DNA of 33,886 bases, taken from NCBI GenBank assembly GCA_030152805.1, contig JASLIG010000032.1, positions 1-33,886 on the forward strand, read 5' to 3'. Shown piece by piece: positions 6,510-14,270 of the stretch. How positions within the stretch are numbered: position 1 is the stretch's first letter; each line of letters begins with the position of its first letter. The DNA is from Solirubrobacterales bacterium. GTDB lineage: Bacteria; Actinomycetota; Thermoleophilia; Solirubrobacterales; 70-9. Made by a program: the position numbers and the translations under genes. The notes beneath the pieces were generated by a model. It saw only the letters and a list, made by a program, of their open reading frames with translations, searched no databases and was not told the origin of the DNA.

Positions 6510-8003
6510 ATGACGGACCCCCTCGTCCTCACCGGTCGCCTCGTCACCTTCGACGACGCCAAGCCGGTGATCGACGACGGCGCTCTATACATCGGCGCCG
6601 ACGAGAAGATTGCCGCGGTGCAGACCGCCTCGGCGCCTCCCCCGCCCGGCTTCGAGACCGTCAAACGGGTCAAAACAGGCGGCACGATCTACCCCGGCCT
6701 GATCGACCTGCACGGGCACATGGTCTACAACTGCCTCTCGCTCTGGGCACCGGCGGGCCGGACCACCCCCTACACCTCCCGCTACCAGTGGCCGGACGCC
6801 AAAGACTACGAAGGGCGCATCTCCGACCCGGCCAACGCCCTCGGCGCCCTCGCCGGCAAAGCGATGCTGCGCTACGTCGAGGCGAAGGCCGTGATCGGCG
6901 GCACCACCGCGATCCAGGGCTCGGCAAAGATGGCCACCCCCTATGAGGGTTGGCTCGTCCGCAACGTCGAGTTCGAGACCTTCAAAACCAAAAAAAAGCT
7001 CGTCTATCAAGCCGCTCTACCGCTGAAAAACGACTGCGAATACGAAAAAGACGCCAAACACATGCGGGAAGGGAAGGCTTTTCTCTACCACCTCTCCGAG
7101 GGCACCGACCCGAAACTGATCGAGGAGTACTTAAAGCTGCGCAACGAGAAATGCCTGCAGCCGACCCTGGGTGCGGTCCATTGCACGGCGCTCGCCAAAG
7201 CGAACTTCGAAGAGTGGGCTCCCCACGGCGGCTCGGTGATCTGGTCGCCGTTCTCGAACCTCTGGCTCTACGCCGACACGACCAAGGTCGATGAGGCAAA
7301 GCGGGCCGGCGTGCAAGTCTGCCTCGGCGCCGACTGGTCGCCATCGGGGTCGAAGAACCTGCTCGGCGAGCTCAAGGTGGCCGACATGTGGAACCGAGAG
7401 GCACTCGGCAAAGCCTTCAGCGACGAGGAGATCTGCTCGATGGCGACGGCCAACCCCGCCGACACGCTGGGCTGGAGCGACCGGCTCGGGCGCCTCAAGG
7501 CTGGGCTCCACGGCGATGTGCTCGTCACCAAGACGAGTCAGGCGGATCCCTACCGGAACCTGATCGAGTCGGTCGAGGCCGACGTCCTCTTCGTCGCGAT
7601 CAACGGCCAACCGTTCTACGGCACCAGCGAGCTGATGAAAAAAGCGGGGGCGAGCAAGGCCGAATCGATCCGGGTGGGCAGCTCGAGCCGCCGCATCGTC
7701 CTCGTCTACGACACCGTGCCCGATGCGGACATGGGCTGGCAGGAAGCCTTAGACGACATCGCCGAAGCAAAGCGCGATCCGGTGGCTCGCTACCTCGAGA
7801 TCGAGAAGGCGCACAAATGGAAAAAACCGCAACCCTGGCTGAAAACCGACAAGGACGACCCGACCGGCAAAGAGATCTCGGTGACGGTCGAGATCCCGCC
7901 GCTCGACTCGCTCACCCACGACAGCGCCTACTTCAAGGCGATCGAGGAGGCGAAAGTGCTGCACGGGGGCAAGCTGGATGGCGTGCGCGACTACTACCGC
8001 TGA
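6510..8003 (+). CDS. amidohydrolase-superfamily metal-dependent hydrolase (ATZ/TRZ-like)
   Basis: A 497-aa protein with the composite amidohydrolase fold. The N-terminal beta part (LVLTGRLVTFDD) leads to PGLIDLHGHMVYN with the HxH metal pair. GTTAIQG, HLSEG, VHCTAL and GADWSPSG follow, matching the later His and Asp ligands of the aminohydrolase branch (atrazine hydrolase, guanine deaminase). It hydrolyses a C-N or C-Cl bond of an unknown small molecule. A long C-terminal extension past about residue 400 is not part of the catalytic core. I take the ATG at 6510, since an upstream frame to 6375 has no family-like sequence. The gene uses AAA, GAA and two TTA codons (7131 and 7749), unlike most neighbours, which hints at different origin or low expression. 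Confidence 0.8.
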   Translation: MTDPLVLTGRLVTFDDAKPVIDDGALYIGADEKIAAVQTASAPPPPGFETVKRVKTGGTIYPGLIDLHGHMVYNCLSLWAPAGRTTPYTSRYQWPDAKDYEGRISDPANALGALAGKAMLRYVEAKAVIGGTTAIQGSAKMATPYEGWLVRNVEFETFKTKKKLVYQAALPLKNDCEYEKDAKHMREGKAFLYHLSEGTDPKLIEEYLKLRNEKCLQPTLGAVHCTALAKANFEEWAPHGGSVIWSPFSNLWLYADTTKVDEAKRAGVQVCLGADWSPSGSKNLLGELKVADMWNREALGKAFSDEEICSMATANPADTLGWSDRLGRLKAGLHGDVLVTKTSQADPYRNLIESVEADVLFVAINGQPFYGTSELMKKAGASKAESIRVGSSSRRIVLVYDTVPDADMGWQEALDDIAEAKRDPVARYLEIEKAHKWKKPQPWLKTDKDDPTGKEISVTVEIPPLDSLTHDSAYFKAIEEAKVLHGGKLDGVRDYYR

Positions 8004-8030
8004 CCGGAGGGCCCGAGCCTGACGCGCCGC

Positions 8031-8807
8031 TCAGGCTTTCGGCGCTTTCCAGATCAGGGTGTGTTCGTCATCGGGAGAGGGCCGCCCGACCGAGTTGTGC
8101 GCGGAGCCCGGCAGGGCCCGTACCCAGGCGTCGTCGCCGAGGAAGGCGGGTGCCCCGAAGGGCAGATCGCGTCGCGGGATCGGCGCATAGTCGCTTTCTT
8201 CGAAGCTGCTTCCGTAGTTCGGGCCCGTGTTGCTCCCATCGGCATCGGGCGAGATCGCTTTGCGCAGTTTGGGGATCGCCAGCCGCCACTGCTCCAACAA
8301 CCTGTCCTCTTTTTCGTAGGAGGGATGAAAGAGATCGAAGTGTTCGACTCCGTCCGGCAGTGTCCATTGGTCCACCGCCGCGCGAGCCATGTAGCCGAAG
8401 GAAACGACCGCCTGCAGTTTGGGGCCGGCGATGGCATCGTAGAAGCGGTTGCGCCAACTTAATTGGGCCGCGTCGTCGAGGCCGGCTTCCACGCTTGGCT
8501 TTCCGCGTTTGGGGTGAAAGGCATAGGCCCAAGCGTTGACGCAGACGTAGGAGCGGGTGAGTCCGAGCTTGGTGAGAAAGCCCTGCACCCGCTGTCCCGC
8601 ATCGCCGACCAGCGTGCGGCCGGCGATGCGCTCGGTCGGCCCCGGGTCGGAGGCGATGCAGAGCAGCCGCGCCGAGCCGTCGAGACGACCGCGGTAGAAG
8701 ACCGGGCCCCAGTCGAACCAGAAGTCGACCTCCTTGTTGGGAGGGTCGGGGACTTCGTCGAAGAGTTTGGCGAGGCTGGCGCTCGGCCCGGGGTCGTATT
8801 CCGACAT
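8031..8807 (-). CDS. uracil-DNA glycosylase-superfamily protein
   Basis: A 258-aa protein. The motif near residue 50 (CIASDPGPTE, then GRTLVGDAGQRVQGFL) matches the water-activating loop and following helix of family 4/5-like uracil-DNA glycosylases, and LFHPSYE near 160 matches their HPS motif. NAWAYAFHP is the middle strand. About 90 extra C-terminal residues, ending in DDEHTLIWKAPKA, are not part of the known core. It may excise uracil or another base, or bind nucleotides without cutting; the first motif (SDPGP) differs from the classical GEAPG. One rare TTA codon lies at 8460-8462. It is convergent with the amidohydrolase gene, 27 nt apart. Confidence 0.75.
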   Translation of the reverse strand: MSEYDPGPSASLAKLFDEVPDPPNKEVDFWFDWGPVFYRGRLDGSARLLCIASDPGPTERIAGRTLVGDAGQRVQGFLTKLGLTRSYVCVNAWAYAFHPKRGKPSVEAGLDDAAQLSWRNRFYDAIAGPKLQAVVSFGYMARAAVDQWTLPDGVEHFDLFHPSYEKEDRLLEQWRLAIPKLRKAISPDADGSNTGPNYGSSFEESDYAPIPRRDLPFGAPAFLGDDAWVRALPGSAHNSVGRPSPDDEHTLIWKAPKA

Positions 8808-8850
8808 GGCGTGGCCGGCACAATAGACCTAATTGGTGGATTTGTCCTAT

Positions 8851-9675
8851 TTAATCGGCGCGATTGGAACTCAAGGCGCCGGCCGGCCGCCAGACTTCGC
8901 GCAGGAACTCCGCCAGCTCCCCGGTCAGCCGCTTCGGGCGCAGGCGCCACTCGAGCGCCGAGCTCGCCTCGACCAGGCGCGCGTCGGGCAGCTCTTCGGC
9001 GAGCATGCCGGAGTCGCTGAAGGGGTGCAGCGGGTCGCGCGGATGGCCGACGATCAACGTCGGCGCGGCGATCCCGCGCCGCTCCTCGCGGTGCGGGGCG
9101 GTCTCGCCCAGCAGCAGGCCCTCGAGCACGGCGCCGGAGGGGCCGGGGCGCTGGCGCACCCAGTCGAGGCCGATGTCGAGGAGGAAGTGGGTGCGCGGCA
9201 CGAGCGAGGTGAGGCGGGAGAGCAGCTCGAAGCCGGGGCGGCCGAAGCGCAGGCCGAGCAGCACCGGCGTGAAGGCCCCCGCCACCGCCGGCAGGGCGTT
9301 GTCGAGCACCGGCATCTCGATGAAGAGACCGCGCGCCCGCTCGGGGTCGCGCACCGCCAGCTCGAGGCCGACGTTGGCGCCCAGCGACGTCCCACCGACC
9401 ACCGCCGAATCCACCTCGAGGTGATCGAGCAGCGCCACCACCTGGCGGGCGAAGAGCGGCATCGAGTAGAGCCGCAGGTCCTCGGGCCGGTCCGAGCGGC
9501 CGTGGCCGAGCAGATCGACGCAGATCACCCGGTTGCCCTGCTTCGCCAGAGAAGGAGCAAGTGGCTCGAACATCCTCCGGTTCATCAGCAGCCCGTGCAC
9601 GAGCACGAGCACCCGCTCCCCCTCACCGTGGGAGTCGTATGAGATCCGATGCCCCTCGTAGAGGAAGTCGCTCAT
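8851..9675 (-). CDS. alpha/beta hydrolase
   Basis: A 274-aa alpha/beta-hydrolase-fold protein with the oxyanion turn LVHGLLMNRRMF, the strand-4 DLLGHGRSDRP and the nucleophile elbow GGTSLGAN (Ser97). The acid-loop region reads VGHPRDPLHPF. The place where the catalytic His normally stands near the C-terminus reads ASSALEWRLRPKRL, without His, so the triad may be incomplete or use another residue. I prefer the ATG at 9675, which begins MSDFLYEGHR; an extra ATG at 9705 adds ten residues without family support. The substrate is unknown. Confidence 0.8.
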   Translation of the reverse strand: MSDFLYEGHRISYDSHGEGERVLVLVHGLLMNRRMFEPLAPSLAKQGNRVICVDLLGHGRSDRPEDLRLYSMPLFARQVVALLDHLEVDSAVVGGTSLGANVGLELAVRDPERARGLFIEMPVLDNALPAVAGAFTPVLLGLRFGRPGFELLSRLTSLVPRTHFLLDIGLDWVRQRPGPSGAVLEGLLLGETAPHREERRGIAAPTLIVGHPRDPLHPFSDSGMLAEELPDARLVEASSALEWRLRPKRLTGELAEFLREVWRPAGALSSNRAD

Positions 9676-9745
9676 CCCGGAATCTCTACAGGACGACCGA
9701 GGCAACGGCTGGAGTCGATGCTGGCTCCTTGCTTATTAGAGGAAT

Positions 9746-9761
9746 AATCTTCTAGAAGATT
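9746..9761. promoter_or_regulatory. 16-bp perfect palindrome, probable operator of fic
   Basis: AATCTTCTAGAAGATT is a perfect palindrome lying between the -35 zone and the TATAAT box of the Fic gene. The half-site recurs as AATCATCTAGA at 9770-9780, and AATCATC (9770-9776) pairs with GATGATT (9786-9792) across the start codon. The layout fits a repressor that blocks RNA polymerase; the winged helix at the C-terminus of the Fic protein makes autoregulation plausible. Confidence 0.7.
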
Positions 9762-9766
9762 TAACG

Positions 9767-9772
9767 TATAAT
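9767..9772 (+). promoter_or_regulatory. -10 box TATAAT of the fic promoter
   Basis: A consensus TATAAT 14 nt before the ATG at 9787 in an A/T-rich island of an otherwise GC-rich window. Transcription would begin near 9779, giving a leader of at most 8 nt and no ribosome-binding site. No consensus -35 was seen at the right distance; the 16-bp palindrome occupies most of the spacer. Confidence 0.65.
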
Positions 9773-9786
9773 CATCTAGACCTCTG

Positions 9787-10908
9787 ATGATTTACACGAC
9801 CCCTGAAATAACCGGGAGGCTGCAACAGCGCCTCCAAGAGCTGAACGAGCTTCGCAAGCCCCTCGAGAGACGCGTGGGAGAGCCAGTCCGCTGGCTCGGC
9901 TCGCTGCGTCGTCAGCTGCGAGCCGCGGCGGTCACCGGCTCGACCTCGATCGAGGGCTTCTCGGTCAGCCCCGAGGAAGCGGTCGAGCTGGTGGAGCGCC
10001 AGCCTGCGGGCGCCGACGCCGACGAGAACCGCCAGGCGGTCGCCTGCTACGCGCGGGCGATGGACCACGTCGGCACGATGGCCGCCGATCCAACCTTCCG
10101 CTGGCTCGATCGGGTCATTCTCGACCTGCACTTCGACGCCTGCTGGTTCCAGCGCGACAAAGACCCGGGGCTTTGGCGCACCGGGCCGATCGGCGTCACC
10201 GGCGCCGACGGCTCGCTCGAGTACCGCGGTCCCGGTGGCGAGCAGGTGCCGTCGCTGATGGCCGAGGTGATCGCCTGGCTCGCCGCCGAGCCGGACAGCG
10301 ACGGGGTCGTGCGCGCAGCCATGGCTCACCTCAACGTAATCTCGGTCCACCCCTTCCGCGATGGCAACGGTCGCGTCTCGCGCATCGTCCAGTCGCTGGT
10401 CCTCGCCCTCGGCGGGGCGAGCGCGCCGGAGTTCGTCTCGATCGAGGAGTTCCTCGGCGCCCACACCCAGGACTACTACGCAGCGCTGCGCGAGGCGCAG
10501 GGCGGCAGCTACCAACCGCAGCGCGACGCGACGCCCTGGCTGGAGTTCTGCGTCGACGCTCACATCGTCCAGGCTCGTCAGCGCCTCGCCCAGATCGAGC
10601 GAGCGGCCACTCGCTGGAGCCACTTGGAAGCGCTGGTGGCAGATCGTGGCTGGCCCGAGCGCCTCACCGTCGCGCTCGAGCAGAGCCTCGCCGGCCGCAC
10701 GGACCGCTCGCGCTACGCCGCCGAGTCCGACGTCTCGCCGGCGACGGCGAGCGCGGACATCCGCCGCTTGCTCGACGCCGGCCTGCTGGAGCAGCGAGGG
10801 CGAGGCCGCAGCACCGCGTACGTCGCCTCGGTGAGGCTGCGCGAGACGGCGGAGGGCGAACCGCGGGATAGCCTCGGCCCATCGAGGTCGGCACCCGAAC
10901 AGAGCTGA
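9787..10908 (+). CDS. Fic family AMP-transferase with C-terminal winged helix
   Basis: A 373-aa protein. Residues 1-80 hold an N-terminal helix with the inhibitory motif S52-T-S-I-E56-G57, which fits (S/T)xxxE(G/N). Residues 100-240 form the Fic core with the loop H188-PFRDGNGR-196, all catalytic residues present. Residues 295-350 look like a winged helix-turn-helix (SPATASADIRRLLDAGLLEQRGRGRS). Fic enzymes transfer AMP from ATP to hydroxyl groups of target proteins; the inhibitory Glu blocks the ATP gamma-phosphate site until released. No separate antitoxin gene is adjacent, consistent with built-in inhibition. The palindromic promoter suggests the C-terminal domain represses its own gene. 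The target is unknown. Confidence 0.92.
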   Translation: MIYTTPEITGRLQQRLQELNELRKPLERRVGEPVRWLGSLRRQLRAAAVTGSTSIEGFSVSPEEAVELVERQPAGADADENRQAVACYARAMDHVGTMAADPTFRWLDRVILDLHFDACWFQRDKDPGLWRTGPIGVTGADGSLEYRGPGGEQVPSLMAEVIAWLAAEPDSDGVVRAAMAHLNVISVHPFRDGNGRVSRIVQSLVLALGGASAPEFVSIEEFLGAHTQDYYAALREAQGGSYQPQRDATPWLEFCVDAHIVQARQRLAQIERAATRWSHLEALVADRGWPERLTVALEQSLAGRTDRSRYAAESDVSPATASADIRRLLDAGLLEQRGRGRSTAYVASVRLRETAEGEPRDSLGPSRSAPEQS

Positions 10909-10958
10909 TTCGCTGGCTGGCGATCGCCTCGATCGCTGGGCAGCTCGTCTGGCTCGGC

Positions 10959-11609
10959 ATGGCGACAATCGCCGGCATCGTCGAGCCCGGCTACAGCGAG
11001 GTCCGCGACGCGGTCAGCTTCCTCGGCGCCCGCGACGCCAGCAACGCCTGGATCTTCGACCTCGGCGTCGCGATCTGGGGTTGCGCCTTCATCGCCGCCG
11101 CTGGCGCACTGGCGCTCGACGAGCGGCCCGGCGTCCGCGGCCCGCGCCGCTGGCTCGGCCCGGCCCTGATCGCTTTCACCGGCGTCGCCCAGATCCTCGA
11201 CGGCTTTCCCCTGCCGGCCGACTGCCGGGCCAGCATCGACGCAGGCTGCAAGGCGATGGAGACGGCGGGCGAACTCTCCTGGCAGCACTACGGCCACATC
11301 TGGGCCTACGCCATTGGCGCCCTCGCCCTGCTGCTCTCGGTCTTCGCGATGGCCTGGCGCTTCCACGGCGACGAACGCTGGGGCCGCGCCGACATCCTCG
11401 CGGCCGCCGCCGGCCTGCTCGCGATCGTCATCTTCGGCCTGCTCTTCTTCGCCACCCCCGACGAGCCGGGCGGTCACTACGGCCTGGTCCAGCGCCTCGC
11501 CCTCGCTGCCGGTGGCGGCTGGGTCCTGCTCCTCACGCTCGGGCTTCTCTTCATCTACGGCCCCAGCAATCGCCTGCCCGGCCACCAGGCGCGCTCTCCG
11601 CAGAGGTAG
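10959..11609 (+). CDS. DUF998 family integral membrane protein
   Basis: A 216-aa protein from the ATG at 10959, with five clear membrane segments and the family-like opening EPGYSEVRDAVSFLGAR. The reading frame stays open upstream to 10872, and those codons encode a good first membrane helix (IRWLAIASIAGQLVWLG) that family members have. Only CTG (10905) or ATT (10908) could start it there, overlapping the stop of the Fic gene, so the true protein is probably longer and begins at a rare start codon. Its function is unknown. The 3' end overlaps the convergent MMPL gene by 55 nt. Confidence 0.75.
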   Translation: MATIAGIVEPGYSEVRDAVSFLGARDASNAWIFDLGVAIWGCAFIAAAGALALDERPGVRGPRRWLGPALIAFTGVAQILDGFPLPADCRASIDAGCKAMETAGELSWQHYGHIWAYAIGALALLLSVFAMAWRFHGDERWGRADILAAAAGLLAIVIFGLLFFATPDEPGGHYGLVQRLALAAGGGWVLLLTLGLLFIYGPSNRLPGHQARSPQR

Positions 11610-13669
11610 GTGATCGCCGGGATCAGCAGCGAGCGGACCACGAAGGTGTCGAGCAGGACGCCGAGTGCGACCGTGGCGCCGATCTGCACCAGCTCTTCGA
11701 GCGGCAGCAGGGTGAGCGTGGCGAAGGTCCCGGCGAGGATGAGTCCGGCGCCGGTGACGACCGATCCGGTGCTCTCCAGCGCCGCCAGCATTCCCTCGCG
11801 GGTCCCCCGCGCCGCCGCCTCCTCGCGCGCCCGCGACATCAGGAAGATGTTGTAGTCGACGCCGAGCGCGACCAGGAAAATGAAGGCGAGCAGGACGAGG
11901 TCGAAGCTGATCCCGCTCGATCCCAGCAGCACGGTGAAAGCGAAGGTGACGAATCCGAGCGTCGCCGCGAAGGAGGCCACGACCGTCAGCATCAGGTAGC
12001 CCGGCGCGACCAGGGCCCGCAGGACCAGGGCGAGGATGAGGGCGACGACGACCAGCACGGCCGGCACGATCACCCGCGTGTCGCGGGCGTTGGTCCGCTC
12101 GACGTCGTAGTTCTCGGCGGGAACGCCGCCGAGCAACGCGCTGGGGGCGACCTCACGCAGCTCGTCGCGGACGCTGCGCACCAGGCCGGTGGCCTCTCCC
12201 GAGTAGGGGTCCCCGCGCAGGACGATCGCCAGCGCGGCCACGTCGGAGATCGCCGCGGGCGGCACCGGCACGGCGAGCTTCACCGCGTCGAGGTCTTCCA
12301 GCCCGCGCAGGGCCGCCTCGACCTGGCCGATGCCGACCACGGCGGTCAGTGGCGAGCCGAGCCCCGGCGGGAAGTGTTCGCCGAGTACTTCGTTGCCGCG
12401 GCTCGCTTCGGTCGAGCGCGTTTCGCCTTCGCCGAAGCCGATCGTCCCGTGGTGGACGAGGTTGCCGCAGGCGAGGATCGCCAGCCCGGCGGAAACGGCC
12501 GCGACTATCGTCCGCGGCCGCCGCCGTACCAGGCCCGCGACGCGCTCCCAGTGCCGTCGCTGCCCGATCGCGTCGCCCCCGCGCCGCGGCCAGAAGGCGC
12601 GCTCGCCGGCGATCGCCAGGACCGCCGGCAGCAGGGTCAGCGCGGCGAGGAGCATCACCGCGATGCCGAGGGCCAGCACAGGGCCGAGCCAGTGCGTCGA
12701 CTCGAGCTCGGCCAGGAGCAGCACCAGCATCGCCGCGATCACCGTCGCCGCCGAGGCCGCGATCGCCCGCGCGCTCGCCGCCGACGCGGCCCGCACCGCC
12801 GCGACCGGTTCGGCGCCCCGCTCGAGCTCCTCGCGGTAGCGGTGGATCAACAGCAGCGAGTAGTCGGTGCCGGCGCCGAAGATCAGCACGAGCAGGAGGA
12901 AGGTCCCCTCGGCGTTGACGGTGATCAGGCCCGCCTCGATCAGCAGGTAGGTGATCCCGATCGCGACCAGGTAGGCGACGCCGACGGCAAAGAGCGGCAC
13001 CAGGGCCAGCAGCGGCGCCCGGTAGACGAACAGGAGGAGAAGGAGGACGAGGCCGAGGGTGGCGATCAGCAGCGTCTGGCCGGCGTCGGCGGCCACCTGC
13101 TCGAGGTCGGCGGCAACGCCGCCGGGCCCGGTCACGTAGGAGCGGAGTCCGGGACGGTGGTGCGCGGCCAGATAGGCGCGGATTGTCCTCACGCCGTCGA
13201 CGACTGCGCCGCGATCGTCGGAGTCGATCGCCAGCGCCATCAGGGCGGCTTCGCCGTCGCGAGAGATCGGGCCGACGCCGCGGGCGATCCGAGCCACCTC
13301 GCCCAGCGGTTGTCGCGCTTGGCCGGAGAAGGGAGCGAAGACCGGCGTCGCCCCCTTCAGGCCGAGCCGTTCAAGGCCGGCGCCGAGCTTGCCGATCGCG
13401 TCGAGGTCGGCGGAGGTGAGCCCGCCTTCGCGATCGAAGACGATCAGCACCGGCACGTCGTCGCCGCCCCTGAAGTCCCGCTGCATGACGTCGAGCGCCC
13501 GCGTCGATTGCGCGTGGGCGGGCAAGTAGCTCGACTGCCCCGCCGCGGTCACGTCGTCGATCTGCGTCCGCGCCACGAAACCGGCGACGCCGAGCGCGAC
13601 CCAGACGGCCAACGTCAGCCAGCGCCCGCGCGGGCCCGTGATGCTCGCGACGAGCCGCTCGATGCGCAC
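11555..13669 (-). CDS. MMPL/RND family transporter
   Basis: A 704-aa RND-fold exporter with two MMPL halves. A first membrane helix (WLTLAVWVALGVAGFVA) precedes a periplasmic-type loop (about 40-165), then a five- to six-helix block containing GAGTDYSLLLIHRYREEL. A second loop and a second block follow, with ALGVDYNIFLMSRAREE, where the Asp-Tyr pairs mark the proton-relay region of MMPL proteins. Such proteins export lipids, siderophores or drugs using the proton gradient. The cargo is not evident. It is transcribed divergently from the decayed SRPBCC gene, 100 nt apart. Confidence 0.92.
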   Translation of the reverse strand: MRIERLVASITGPRGRWLTLAVWVALGVAGFVARTQIDDVTAAGQSSYLPAHAQSTRALDVMQRDFRGGDDVPVLIVFDREGGLTSADLDAIGKLGAGLERLGLKGATPVFAPFSGQARQPLGEVARIARGVGPISRDGEAALMALAIDSDDRGAVVDGVRTIRAYLAAHHRPGLRSYVTGPGGVAADLEQVAADAGQTLLIATLGLVLLLLLFVYRAPLLALVPLFAVGVAYLVAIGITYLLIEAGLITVNAEGTFLLLVLIFGAGTDYSLLLIHRYREELERGAEPVAAVRAASAASARAIAASAATVIAAMLVLLLAELESTHWLGPVLALGIAVMLLAALTLLPAVLAIAGERAFWPRRGGDAIGQRRHWERVAGLVRRRPRTIVAAVSAGLAILACGNLVHHGTIGFGEGETRSTEASRGNEVLGEHFPPGLGSPLTAVVGIGQVEAALRGLEDLDAVKLAVPVPPAAISDVAALAIVLRGDPYSGEATGLVRSVRDELREVAPSALLGGVPAENYDVERTNARDTRVIVPAVLVVVALILALVLRALVAPGYLMLTVVASFAATLGFVTFAFTVLLGSSGISFDLVLLAFIFLVALGVDYNIFLMSRAREEAAARGTREGMLAALESTGSVVTGAGLILAGTFATLTLLPLEELVQIGATVALGVLLDTFVVRSLLIPAITYLCGERAWWPGRRLLGP

Positions 13670-13769
13670 GGCGGAACCCTAGCCCCACCGTCGCCAGAGT
13701 CAGCGTCGGGGAGCCGACAACGCTAGAGCGGGTAGAGAAAGTCGTCGAACAGAAGAAGGGAGCATCGCG

Positions 13770-14127
13770 ATGAACGACGCGGACACCCCCAACCCGACCA
13801 CCGTCACGACTCTGAGCGACACCGAGGTCCGCATCGAGCGGGTCTTCGACGCTCCTCGCGAGCTGGCCTGGGAGGCATACACAGACCCGGAGCTGCTCCG
13901 CGAATGGCTCGGCCCGCGGCGGCTGACGATGGGGCGAGGACTCCGAGGGCGGCCCCTCGCTCGACCGGGTCGAGTTAGAGGAGCTCGATGGCGGCCGCAC
14001 ACGCCTTCTCGTCACCGCGACCTTCGAGTCCACCAAGGCTCGCGACGCGATGCTCGGCTCCGGCATGGAACGCGGCATCAGCGAGGGCTACGAAAAGCTC
14101 GACGAGCTGCTCGCCCGCCGGGCATAG
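13770..14127 (+). pseudogene. SRPBCC/AHSA1-type gene with internal deletion and frameshift
   Basis: The first frame gives an intact AHSA1 N-terminus (EVRIERVFDAPRELAWEAYTD, then LLREWLGPRRLTM) up to about 13931. From about 13933 the +1 frame gives an intact AHSA1 C-terminus (LDRVELEELDGGRTRLLVTA, then TKARDAMLGSGMERGISEGY, ending LLARRA and a stop at 14125-14127). The middle of the domain, roughly 60-70 residues, is missing at the junction, and the two parts are out of frame. This is an old deletion rather than a simple sequencing slip. The ligand-binding fold cannot form. It retains a good GAAGGGAG site before its ATG. Confidence 0.85.
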
Positions 14128-14150
14128 CCCACGCCGAGTTGTACGAGACG

Positions 14151-14260
14151 GACAACACCAAAAAATCTCGTCTGCCTTTTCTTCGCTAAAGGGCATCGTG
14201 CATTCGGCCGATGCCCCAGCGCCGACGGACTCGAAAATCCGTCGATATCGCTAAAGGAAG
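14151..14260 (+). other. structured 5' leader before the surface-protein operon
   Basis: The 143-nt gap before the ATG at 14271 can fold into several hairpins. GGGCATCG pairs with CGATGCCC (about 14188-14213), GACGGA pairs with TCCGTC (about 14224-14243), and ACGAGA with TCTCGT further upstream. The ten bases TCGCTAAAGG occur twice, once before the first of these hairpins and once just after the second. I could not match it to a riboswitch class. It may regulate the operon or end transcription from upstream. Confidence 0.4.
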
Positions 14261-14270
14261 AGGAGAATCG

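Noticed and set aside
9787..10908. Fic as the toxin of a two-gene toxin-antitoxin system
   Set aside because: No small antitoxin gene is adjacent; the inhibitory motif is inside the protein itself.
14180..14260. c-di-GMP-I riboswitch in the surface-operon leader
   Set aside because: CTAAAGGGC is faintly similar, but the conserved GGCAAAC and ACGCAAAGC segments are not present.
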